DNA of 5,134 nucleotides from an uncultured Burkholderiales bacterium (lineage in GTDB: Bacteria; Pseudomonadota; Gammaproteobacteria; Burkholderiales; Burkholderiaceae_F): the NCBI GenBank assembly GCA_903871435.1, contig CAIQGU010000199.1:1-5134 (forward strand), written 5' to 3'. Made by a program: the position numbers and the translations under genes. Under the pieces are notes generated by a model, which saw only the letters and a program-made list of their open reading frames with translations, was not told where the DNA came from and did no database searches. Positions 1-5,134 of the stretch are shown piece after piece (within the stretch, counting starts at the first letter, position 1; every line of letters begins with the position of its first letter).

Positions 1-129
1 CCATGGGTGTCTGGACGCGCCAGGAAGTTGCCGGAAATAAGCCAGGCCCGCTGCGAGGCCGGTTGACCCGTCCGCCGGCGCGCCGCCGCGCACTGCGCGC
101 GCCGCCGTTTCCGTGCCACCGTTGCTCAT
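1..129 (-). CDS. Candidate N-terminus of an unidentified gene, running off the left edge
   Basis: This is an open minus-strand frame of 43 codons from ATG at 129 to the window edge. It begins MSNGGTETAARAV and later contains GLAAGLAYFRQLPG. I do not recognise the product. Support is indirect: about 110 bases upstream lies a leftward promoter-like sequence embedded in tandem PpsR/CrtJ-type sites, so a gene should start hereabouts and be co-regulated with photosynthesis. A purine-rich AAAGGG (147-142) lies 12 bases upstream of this ATG. It is better spaced (8 bases) for another ATG at 133-131 in a different frame, but that frame gives a very Arg-rich, less protein-like sequence. A third minus-strand frame is also open after a stop near 128. 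Part of the ORF crosses GC-only low-complexity sequence (about 74-107), which keeps all frames open and weakens the case. The start, frame and function are all uncertain. Confidence 0.25.
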   Translation of the reverse strand, partial: MSNGGTETAARAVRGGAPADGSTGLAAGLAYFRQLPGASRHPW

Positions 130-240
130 CCATCACCGGAGCCCTTTATGGTCAGGCACTGCGGGTCTAGCGGTTGGGGTGCGCGGTCCGCACGCCCCTC
201 TGGACAGGTTCCGCTCGCCAAGTACCGTGCATTAGTGGTA

Positions 241-269
241 ACAATGAATCATTCATCCGCGAATGTCAA
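241..269 (-). promoter_or_regulatory. Putative leftward sigma70-type promoter overlapping a PpsR/CrtJ site
   Basis: Read on the minus strand, a perfect TTGACA (-35) lies at 269-264. After a 17-base spacer comes CATTGT at 246-241, a weak -10 match (3 of 6). The -35 hexamer is the inner end of the TGT-N12-ACA site at 264-281, the arrangement expected if a repressor bound there blocks RNA polymerase. A small perfect inverted repeat (AATGA-A-TCATT, 243-253) covers the -10 area. The promoter points away from bchD, toward the left edge. It therefore probably drives the next gene of the cluster rather than bchID. The poor -10 match and lack of an identified downstream gene limit confidence. Confidence 0.45.
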
Positions 270-281
270 GCAAACATTACA
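264..281. promoter_or_regulatory. PpsR/CrtJ-type binding site (TGT-N12-ACA), proximal copy of a tandem pair
   Basis: The sequence TGTCAAGCAAACATTACA is an exact match to the TGT-N12-ACA palindrome bound by PpsR/CrtJ, the redox-responsive regulators of bch, crt and puc genes in purple bacteria. It overlaps a TTGACA -35 element reading leftward. A second perfect copy begins 7 bases downstream on the plus strand. Paired sites separated by 7-8 bases are the known arrangement for cooperative CrtJ/PpsR binding. The match is seen directly; binding is inferred. Confidence 0.7.
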
Positions 282-288
282 CGGAGGT

Positions 289-306
289 TGTCATTTTTGC
301 GTGACA
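289..306. promoter_or_regulatory. PpsR/CrtJ-type binding site (TGT-N12-ACA), distal copy of a tandem pair
   Basis: The sequence TGTCATTTTTGCGTGACA is an exact TGT-N12-ACA match, with extended symmetry (TGTCA...TGACA) closer to the full PpsR consensus than its partner. It starts 7 bases after the first site ends, so the two sites lie nearly two helical turns apart centre to centre (25 bases). It sits about 55-70 bases upstream of the inferred leftward transcription start and 53 bases beyond the bchD stop codon. Confidence 0.7.
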
Positions 307-359
307 GTTCGTCGATTGCGCTGAAATCACGGCTGAAAACGCGGAACCGGGGTGAAAAA

Positions 360-2243
360 CTAGCGCACGTCCAGGCGGGCGGCCCGCACCGCCCGGTCCA
401 CCATCCCGGCATCGGCGCGCGGCAGGGGCAGGTAGCGGGCGCCCAGTTCCTGCGCGAGGCGCTGCGCTTCCGGCTGCACCCGTTGCGAGAAATCCACCAG
501 TAGTGCGCGCACTGCCATCGCACGCACCAGCCGCGCCATGGCGAGCGCGTCCTGGCCGGCGCGTTCGCGCCCGCCCGTACCATCGAGGGCCACATTGGCC
601 TTGCCGTCCGTGAGCAACACCAGCAGCGGCACATCGCCACGCCGCCGCACGCTGTCGGCCACGGCTGCCGCCATGCGCAGTCCCGCGGCAACCGGCGTGC
701 CACCGCCGCCGGGCACACCGGCGAGGCAGCGGCGCGCGCGCGCCAGCGAGCGCGTAGGTGGCAGCAGCGTCTCGGCCTGGCGGCCACGAAACGCTATGAG
801 AGCCACCTGGTCGCGCCGGACGTAGCAGTCGGCCAGGAACAGCTCGACGGCCCCCTTGGCCTCGGCCAGACGATTCATGGCAGCCGATCCCGAGGCATCG
901 ACCACGAAAATCACGGTGGTCTGCGTGCGCTGGGCAAAACGCACGATGCGAAAATCCTCCTTGCGCACCTCGATGCGCTGGCGCGTGCCGGGAGCGGCAT
1001 CACGCGGTTGCAGCACCCGGCCGCGCAGCGCCTGCCAGGGCGCCGCGGAACGCAGGGTTTCGAGCACATGCAGCCGCGCACCGTCGCGCAGCTCACCGCG
1101 GCGCACGCCGACCGGACGCCCGCGCAAGCGGGAGCGGACCTGCACGCCGGTGCGTCCTGCGACCGTGCCAGCCATGCGGCGCGCAACACCGCGCGAGATC
1201 TCCGCGAGCAGGTCGGCCGGCAAGGCCGCCTTGGCCGCATCGAGTACGACTTCGGCCAGCGGGCCTTCGGGATTCGGCGCATCCGCTTCGTCCTCGTCGG
1301 CTGCGTCATTCTCGGGCTCGGGCGGCGGCGGCTCCTCGCTCGGCGGCTCTTCACCTTCCGGTGGCGGCTCTTCGGGGGGTTGGGGCTCGGCAGCTGCTTC
1401 CGGTTCGGGCGCCACCGGCATCTGGCGAGCCCGCGGGGCAATCACGAGCCGGGCAGCCAGGGCGGCATGGCCGCTGGTAGCCAAAGCAGCGCCGTCGAGC
1501 GCGGCAGCAGCCCGCGCCACGCGCAGCGCCATCAAGGGCACGCGCAGCGAATCGATACCCAAGGCCACGCAGGCGCCGCACAGCGACTCGCAAAGATCCG
1601 CCGGAACGGCAACGCTGGCCAGCCGCGCACGCGCCGCCGCGATCTGCCCGGCGTCCGGCGTTTCCTCGACGGCATCCTGCAGTTCGGCCTCGCGCCAATG
1701 CACATCGTTGATGTCGATCCAGAAGGCCAGGCGGTCGAGCAGCGCCGGCGGGGGCAGCTCGTCGCTGGCGATGCCCTCGTCGCAGGCGATGACCGCGATG
1801 CGCGCCGGCGTGATCAGACTGAAGCCATCGCGCTCGATACGCAGCGCGCCCTCATCGATCACGGCGGACATCAGCGCGGCCGTGACGGGCCGCATGCGCT
1901 CGGCCATGGGCACGACCAGCACGGCACCATCGCTTTGGGCCAGCAGTCCTTTCTCGGCGACCGGCCGGCCGGCGCGCAGCGTTGCCGCCAGATCGATGCC
2001 GCCCAATAGGCGCCCGTCGTCCACGCTGCCGGGCACGCGCCGCAGCGGCGTGTCGGGACCCAGGAAGCTGCGCAGGTGCGTGAACCAGGAGTCGCGCAAG
2101 GCGCCCGCGCCGGTGCGCAGCCGCACGCCGCCAATGCCGGCCGGATCGACGCTAAAGATAGCCGCTGCCGATACGGCATCGGACCAGCGTGCCATGCCTG
2201 CGCCTTCGCCAGGCGTCAGGTCCGCCGGCGGCACCGCGTTCAC
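360..2243 (-). CDS. bchD: Magnesium chelatase subunit D (BchD)
   Basis: BchD is the scaffold/regulatory subunit of magnesium chelatase. It forms a double AAA+ ring with BchI and works with BchH to insert Mg2+ into protoporphyrin IX, the first committed step to bacteriochlorophyll. The product is 627 residues from the GTG at 2243. An N-terminal AAA+-like region (IFSVDPAGIGGV near residues 28-39) lacks an intact Walker A motif, as usual for BchD. A Pro/Glu-rich acidic linker spans about residues 275-328. The C-terminal von Willebrand A domain carries a complete MIDAS: DASGS with D449, S451 and S453, T516 in GGGGTP, and D546 in LTDGKAN. The GTG overlaps the bchI stop as GTGA, implying translational coupling. 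ATG at 2195 (MARWSDAV), with GAAGG 7 bases upstream, is a real alternative giving 611 residues. Reading further upstream (to 2564) runs antiphase through bchI and is not coding. The stop is TAG at 362-360. No bchO is seen after it in the remaining 359 bases. Confidence 0.95.
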   Translation of the reverse strand: MNAVPPADLTPGEGAGMARWSDAVSAAAIFSVDPAGIGGVRLRTGAGALRDSWFTHLRSFLGPDTPLRRVPGSVDDGRLLGGIDLAATLRAGRPVAEKGLLAQSDGAVLVVPMAERMRPVTAALMSAVIDEGALRIERDGFSLITPARIAVIACDEGIASDELPPPALLDRLAFWIDINDVHWREAELQDAVEETPDAGQIAAARARLASVAVPADLCESLCGACVALGIDSLRVPLMALRVARAAAALDGAALATSGHAALAARLVIAPRARQMPVAPEPEAAAEPQPPEEPPPEGEEPPSEEPPPPEPENDAADEDEADAPNPEGPLAEVVLDAAKAALPADLLAEISRGVARRMAGTVAGRTGVQVRSRLRGRPVGVRRGELRDGARLHVLETLRSAAPWQALRGRVLQPRDAAPGTRQRIEVRKEDFRIVRFAQRTQTTVIFVVDASGSAAMNRLAEAKGAVELFLADCYVRRDQVALIAFRGRQAETLLPPTRSLARARRCLAGVPGGGGTPVAAGLRMAAAVADSVRRRGDVPLLVLLTDGKANVALDGTGGRERAGQDALAMARLVRAMAVRALLVDFSQRVQPEAQRLAQELGARYLPLPRADAGMVDRAVRAARLDVR

Positions 2244-3301
2244 GAACCGAAGATCTCGGCGAGCGCGCGTTCTATGCGCGGCGTGGACCCGGTTTCGTCG
2301 AGCGGATCGCGGCGCAGCCGGTGACGCAGCGCGATCATGGCAATACGCTGCAGGTGCCGGTCTTCCACCACCTTGTCGCCCTCGAGGGCCGCCACCGCGC
2401 GCGCGGCGCGAATGAGGGTGAGTTCGCCGCGCAATCCGTCGGTGCCCAGCTTCACGCAGAGTTCGGCCGCCCGCAGCAGGGCCGCATCGGGTGTCTTCAC
2501 CGTCGGCAGGCGCTTGCGCGCCGCCTCGATCTGCTCGCGCAGGGCCGACTCGGCCGCTTCCCACTGTTGCCGGAAAGCCGGCGGATCACGATCGAAGTCA
2601 TCGCGCCGGCGCACGACGTCGACGCGCGCCGAGATCTCGGTGGGCGTGCGCACCTCTACGGCCAGCCCGAAGCGGTCCAGCAGCTGGGGGCGCAGCTCGC
2701 CCTCCTCGGGGTTGCCGCTGCCCACCAGCACGAAACGCGCCGGATGGCGCACGCTGATGCCTTCGCGCTCGACGATGTTCTCGCCCGAGGCCGCCACGTC
2801 CAGCAGCAGGTCGACGAGGTGATCCTCGAGCAGATTGACTTCGTCGATATAAAGAAAGCCGCGGTTGGCCCGCGCCAGCAAGCCAGGCTCGAAGGCCTTC
2901 ACGCCTTCTGAGAGCGCACGCTCCAGGTCGAGCGCGCCGGCCACCCGGTCTTCGGTGGCACCCAATGGCAGGTCAACTACGGCTACGGGGCTGAGCACGC
3001 TTTTGGGCGCCTTGGCCGTGCTGCCCTTGCACGCGCTGCACAGGCCCGCGGTGCGGTCAGGCGCGCAATGGTAGGGACAGCCGACGACCACGCGCATTTT
3101 GGGCAGCAGCGCCGCCAGCGCACGCACGCCGGTCGACTTGCCGGTACCGCGGTCGCCAATGATGAGGACACCACCGATGGCCGGGTCAACCGACGCTGCC
3201 AGGAGGGCGAGCTTCATTTCGTCCTGGCCGACGATGGCGGAAAACGGGAAAGGCGTGGGTGGTGCAGGTGGTGTTTTCGGTTGCGTTGCAGCAGTTGCCA
3301 T
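2240..3301 (-). CDS. bchI: Magnesium chelatase AAA+ ATPase subunit I (BchI)
   Basis: BchI is the ATP-hydrolysing motor of magnesium chelatase, forming hexameric rings that dock with BchD and drive Mg2+ insertion by BchH. The 353-residue product has the family's usual length (about 340-350) and order of motifs. The start region has FPFSAIVGQDEMKLAL at residues 18-33. Walker A is GDRGTGKST at 49-57, and Walker B is FLYIDEVNLLEDH at 149-161 with D153 and E154. Sensor 1 is in VGSGNPEEG with N197. LRPQLLDRFGL follows, with R210 in the arginine-finger region. The C-terminal helical domain contains GTDGLRGELTLIRAARAVAALEG. Four cysteines (C75, C79, C88, C91) form a C-x3-C-x8-C-x2-C cluster after Walker A, possibly a small metal site. 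No strong Shine-Dalgarno precedes ATG 3301, but no better start is visible and the N-terminus aligns with BchI as remembered. It is first in the bchI-bchD operon and divergent from bchE. Confidence 0.97.
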   Translation of the reverse strand: MATAATQPKTPPAPPTPFPFSAIVGQDEMKLALLAASVDPAIGGVLIIGDRGTGKSTGVRALAALLPKMRVVVGCPYHCAPDRTAGLCSACKGSTAKAPKSVLSPVAVVDLPLGATEDRVAGALDLERALSEGVKAFEPGLLARANRGFLYIDEVNLLEDHLVDLLLDVAASGENIVEREGISVRHPARFVLVGSGNPEEGELRPQLLDRFGLAVEVRTPTEISARVDVVRRRDDFDRDPPAFRQQWEAAESALREQIEAARKRLPTVKTPDAALLRAAELCVKLGTDGLRGELTLIRAARAVAALEGDKVVEDRHLQRIAMIALRHRLRRDPLDETGSTPRIERALAEIFGS

Positions 3302-3382
3302 GTCTTTAGTACTCAGCCTCGAATCCGGGTGTGGCAGTCAAGTCACGGGGCGACGCCATCGGCTACGCCATCGGCCACAAGC

Positions 3383-3396
3383 TTGATTTGCGTCAA
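3383..3396. promoter_or_regulatory. FNR/FnrL-type box upstream of bchE
   Basis: TTGATTTGCGTCAA matches the FNR consensus TTGAT-N4-ATCAA at 9 of 10 defined positions, G replacing A in the right half. The centre is at 3389.5. TACATT at 3418-3423 is a 4-of-6 match to a -10 element and would start transcription near 3430. The box would then be centred about 41 bases upstream, the position of class II FNR-activated promoters. FNR activates under low oxygen, which suits BchE, the O2-independent cyclase. FnrL control of bchE has been reported in Rubrivivax gelatinosus, to my recollection. Confidence 0.65.
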
Positions 3397-3417
3397 ACGC
3401 GTTTGCACCTGCCTTCG

Positions 3418-3423
3418 TACATT
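3418..3423 (+). promoter_or_regulatory. Candidate -10 element for bchE
   Basis: TACATT matches TATAAT at 4 of 6 positions and is chosen mainly because its distance from the FNR-type box (31 bases centre to centre) fits FNR-dependent activation. No good -35 hexamer precedes it, which is usual where an activator substitutes. The predicted start near 3430 leaves a leader of about 55 bases containing the inverted repeat and the PpsR/CrtJ-type site. Confidence 0.3.
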
Positions 3424-3428
3424 GCGCT

Positions 3429-3442
3429 GATAACGTTTTATC
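3429..3442. repeat. Small inverted repeat GATAA-CGTT-TTATC
   Basis: GATAACGTTTTATC has perfect 5-base arms and a 4-base centre; it directly abuts the PpsR/CrtJ-type site that begins at 3443. It could be a regulator half-site pair or form a weak hairpin at the start of the bchE leader. No regulator is assigned. Confidence 0.4.
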
Positions 3443-3460
3443 TGTCCAGTTTAGTTTACA
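3443..3460. promoter_or_regulatory. PpsR/CrtJ-type binding site (TGT-N12-ACA) between bchI and bchE
   Basis: TGTCCAGTTTAGTTTACA is an exact TGT-N12-ACA match. It lies 25 bases before the bchE start codon and downstream of the candidate bchE transcription start, so bound protein could block elongation. On the opposite strand its left end forms TGGACA, a possible -35 for bchI, so one bound regulator could silence both directions. No perfect partner site is found at the usual 7-8 base spacing; the nearest other candidate is the imperfect site at 3330-3347. Confidence 0.65.
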
Positions 3461-3471
3461 TCTGATCCACC

Positions 3472-3478
3472 AGGGAGG
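3472..3478 (+). promoter_or_regulatory. Ribosome binding site of bchE
   Basis: AGGGAGG is a strong Shine-Dalgarno sequence ending 7 bases before ATG 3486. It fixes the bchE start, and it contrasts with the weak or absent sites ahead of bchI and of the GTG start of bchD. Confidence 0.8.
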
Positions 3479-3485
3479 TCTGGCC

Positions 3486-5134
3486 ATGCGCGTGTTGTTC
3501 ATCCACCCGAACTATCACTCGGGCGGCGCCGAAATCGCCGGCAACTGGCCACCGGCCTGGGTTGCCTATCTGACGGGCGCGCTCAAGCAGGCGGGGTACA
3601 CGGACGTGGGATTCATCGACGCGATGACCAACGACCTGTCGGAGGAAGCGCTGCGCGAGCGCGTCGCGCGCGACAAACCCGACGTGATCGGCGTCACGGC
3701 AATCACGCCCGCCATCTACAAAGCCGAGCGGCTGCTGCAGATCGCCAAGGAACTGCACCCCAGCGCGGTTACCGTGCTGGGCGGTATCCACGGCACGTTC
3801 ATGTACCAGCAAGTGCTGACCGAGGCGCCCTGGATCGACGTGATCGTGCGTGGCGAAGGCGAGGCCATACTCGTTAACCTCGTGCGCGCCATCGAGAACG
3901 GCACGTGGCCCGCGCAGCGTGAAGCCATTGCGGGCATCGCATACGCCGACGGCAGTACGGTCGTGGCCACGCCCGCGGAGCCCACCATCAAGGACCTGGA
4001 CACCATCCGGCCCGACTGGGGCATCCTGGAGTGGCACAAGTACATCTATATCCCGATGAACGTGCGGGTCGCCATTCCCAACTTCGCCCGCGGCTGCCCG
4101 TTCACATGCAGCTTCTGTTCGCAGTGGAAGTTCTGGCGCGACTACCGCGTGCGGGACCCGGTCAAGGTGGTCGACGAGATCGAAACGCTGGTGCGCGATC
4201 ACAAGGTGGGGTTCTTCATCCTCGCCGACGAGGAGCCCACCATCCATCGCAAGAAGTTCATCCAGTTCTGCGAGGAACTGGAGCGGCGCAAGCTGCCGGT
4301 GCTCTGGGGCATCAACACGCGCGTCACCGACATCCTGCGCGACGAAAAGCTGCTGCCGCTGTACCGGCGTGCCGGGCTCATCCACGTATCGCTGGGCACC
4401 GAGGCGGCTGCGCAACTCAAGCTGGAGCGCTTCAACAAGGAAACCACGATCGCGCAGAACAAGAAGGCCATTGCCCTGTTGCGCCAGAACGGCATCGTGG
4501 CCGAAGCCCAGTTCATCGTGGGTCTGGAGAACGAGACGCGCGAGACGCTGGAGGAAACCTACCGGATGGCGCTCGACTGGAAGCCGGACATGGCCAACTG
4601 GGCCATGTACACGCCGTGGCCGTTCTCCGACCTGTTCAAGGAGATGGGTGACAAAGTGGAGGTATTCGACTTCGAGAAGTACAACTTCGTGACGCCCATC
4701 GTCAAGCCCGATGCCATGGAGCGCACGGAACTGCTCGACGGCGTGATGAAGAACTACCGGCGCTTCTACATGCGCAAGTCCTTCCTCGAATACCCGTGGA
4801 TCCGCAATGGCACCAAGCGGCGCTACATGCTGGGCTGCCTCAAGGCTTTTCTCAAGAGCGGCGTGCAGCGCAAGTTCTATGACCTGGGACGCGTCAACTA
4901 CTGGGGCCCGCAGTCGGTAAAGAACGTCGATTTCAAATTCGACGACAGCCGCAAGCTGAGCAGCGAGCAGATCGTCGAGTTCCAGAGCGTGCCGCGGGGC
5001 CGCAAGTCGCTGCGCGGCGCCAATGCTTTCACGCGGGGCGCAATCCGGTCAGCGTCCGGTTGGCGATGGAGGCGCGCAATGCGGTGCCGAGGTCGAACAA
5101 ACCATCCGCGCTGGTCGCGGCATCGAGCGCAGAC
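3486..5134 (+). CDS. bchE: Anaerobic magnesium-protoporphyrin IX monomethyl ester cyclase (BchE), 3' end not in window
   Basis: BchE is a cobalamin-dependent radical-SAM enzyme that forms the isocyclic ring of bacteriochlorophyll without O2, converting Mg-protoporphyrin IX monomethyl ester to 3,8-divinyl-protochlorophyllide, with the oxo group coming from water. The start [19 protein letters not shown] is characteristic. Residues 1 to about 140 form the B12-binding domain (GGIHG at 99-103). The radical-SAM core has [12 protein letters not shown] with C204, C208 and C211 in CxxxCxxC spacing, followed by ADEEPT near 247-252. Later family-like segments include [14 protein letters not shown] and [23 protein letters not shown]. 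The frame is open for 549 codons with no stop before the window ends, close to the family's usual length (575 residues in R. capsulatus, as I recall). After about residue 510 the translation becomes rich in Arg and Trp with poor third-position G/C. The last 35-45 codons may therefore be out of frame or not belong to bchE. Confidence 0.95.
   Translation, partial: MRVLFIHPNYHSGGAEIAGNWPPAWVAYLTGALKQAGYTDVGFIDAMTNDLSEEALRERVARDKPDVIGVTAITPAIYKAERLLQIAKELHPSAVTVLGGIHGTFMYQQVLTEAPWIDVIVRGEGEAILVNLVRAIENGTWPAQREAIAGIAYADGSTVVATPAEPTIKDLDTIRPDWGILEWHKYIYIPMNVRVAIPNFARGCPFTCSFCSQWKFWRDYRVRDPVKVVDEIETLVRDHKVGFFILADEEPTIHRKKFIQFCEELERRKLPVLWGINTRVTDILRDEKLLPLYRRAGLIHVSLGTEAAAQLKLERFNKETTIAQNKKAIALLRQNGIVAEAQFIVGLENETRETLEETYRMALDWKPDMANWAMYTPWPFSDLFKEMGDKVEVFDFEKYNFVTPIVKPDAMERTELLDGVMKNYRRFYMRKSFLEYPWIRNGTKRRYMLGCLKAFLKSGVQRKFYDLGRVNYWGPQSVKNVDFKFDDSRKLSSEQIVEFQSVPRGRKSLRGANAFTRGAIRSASGWRWRRAMRCRGRTNHPRWSRHRAQ
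5029..5134 (-). CDS. Possible 3' end of an unidentified convergent gene
   Basis: On the minus strand a frame open from the right edge ends at TGA (5031-5029). It encodes 34 visible residues ending in [11 protein letters not shown] then [11 protein letters not shown]. The composition is protein-like and the third codon positions are mostly G or C, unlike the bchE frame over the same bases. I do not recognise the family. If real, it converges on bchE and overlaps its open frame by more than 100 bases, which is unusual and suggests that either the bchE frame or the sequence is disturbed near here. The plus frame shifted by -1 from bchE also has G/C-rich third positions, since it shares the same third base, so the strand is not settled. 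No stop occurs in any plus frame from 4960 to the end, so chance openness is possible. Confidence 0.35.
   Translation of the reverse strand, partial: SALDAATSADGLFDLGTALRASIANRTLTGLRPA

Larger units (their letters stand above)
3302..3485. promoter_or_regulatory. Divergent bchI/bchE control region
   Basis: These 184 bases separate the two divergent start codons and are visibly less GC-rich than the genes, especially from 3380 to 3465. From left to right they hold a near-match to a PpsR/CrtJ site (TGT-N12-ACG, 3330-3347), an FNR-type box (3383-3396), a candidate bchE -10 element (3418-3423), an inverted repeat (3429-3442), a perfect PpsR/CrtJ-type site (3443-3460) and the bchE ribosome binding site. 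On the minus strand TGGACA (3448-3443, 5 of 6 to -35) lies inside the PpsR site. It is followed after 16 bases by CGCAAT (3426-3421), a possible though weak bchI promoter. Joint oxygen and redox control of both transcripts is inferred. Confidence 0.75.

Noticed and set aside
74..107. GC-only direct and inverted repeats (an 11-base repeat at 78-88 and 97-107; CGCGCA-C-TGCGCG at 87-99) as a terminator
   Set aside because: The one-base loop and absence of a following T-run on either strand do not support an intrinsic terminator. Simple GC-rich composition explains the repeats.
307..359. Search for an intrinsic terminator after bchD
   Set aside because: No stable hairpin with a T-tract was found on the minus strand between the bchD stop and the tandem sites, so read-through or factor-dependent termination remains possible.
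174..503. A 109-codon plus-strand open frame spanning the bchD stop
   Set aside because: It overlaps the conserved bchD C-terminus antisense and crosses the tandem regulatory sites. It has no credible ribosome binding site and no recognisable domain.
856..2415. A 519-codon plus-strand open frame opposite bchD and the end of bchI, with similar shorter frames such as 1008-2009
   Set aside because: It is fully antisense to a well-supported bchD. Its Ser/Arg/Ala-rich, low-complexity translation is typical of shadow frames in GC-rich genes, and no family motif is seen.
2244..2564. The N-terminal 107 codons of the longest minus-strand frame containing bchD
   Set aside because: This stretch overlaps bchI in another frame and gives Arg/Gly-rich shadow sequence. 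BchD homology begins only after the bchI stop.
3330..3347. A possible second PpsR/CrtJ site, TGTGGCAGTCAAGTCACG
   Set aside because: Its last base departs from TGT-N12-ACA and it lies about 113 bases (start to start) from the perfect site rather than at the usual short spacing. It is mentioned in the control region but not called as a site.
3456..4415. A 319-codon minus-strand open frame opposite the 5' half of bchE
   Set aside because: It is antisense to the conserved B12-binding and radical-SAM regions of BchE. The openness follows from codon bias, and its end would run through the bchE leader.

Overview
The window is part of a photosynthesis gene cluster from a GC-rich purple (bacteriochlorophyll-producing) proteobacterium. 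Three bacteriochlorophyll genes are recognised from their protein sequence. bchI and bchD encode the AAA+ and MIDAS subunits of magnesium chelatase and lie on the minus strand. bchE encodes the oxygen-independent ring-cyclising enzyme (a B12/radical-SAM protein) and is divergent on the plus strand. A betaproteobacterium is a reasonable guess from the composition and the style of the FNR-type site, but the window alone does not prove the lineage.

Layout. Positions 1-359 lie beyond the end of bchD. They hold two perfect TGT-N12-ACA (PpsR/CrtJ-type) sites in tandem, one of which contains a TTGACA -35 element reading leftward. This suggests a further photosynthesis gene starting near the left edge; only a short candidate N-terminus is visible and it is not identified. 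Positions 360-2243 are bchD and 2240-3301 are bchI, overlapping by a GTGA start/stop junction. Positions 3302-3485 are the divergent bchI/bchE control region. It holds an FNR-type box, a candidate bchE -10 element placed as expected for FNR activation, a small inverted repeat, a third perfect PpsR/CrtJ-type site, and a good ribosome binding site for bchE. bchE runs from 3486 to the right edge with no stop. Its last roughly 40 codons look unlike the family, and a short minus-strand frame with a proper stop at 5029 reads better there.

How the genes work together. BchI and BchD, with BchH (not in this window), insert Mg2+ into protoporphyrin IX. After BchM methylation, BchE closes the fifth (isocyclic) ring without O2 to give divinyl-protochlorophyllide. 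The regulatory sites fit a switch in which a PpsR/CrtJ-type regulator acts under aerobic conditions and an FNR-type regulator raises bchE expression when oxygen falls. I see no mobile element, CRISPR array, tRNA or rRNA. The contents are a recognisable photosynthesis cluster rather than a new system; the parts most worth a second look are the regulatory architecture and the two window edges.
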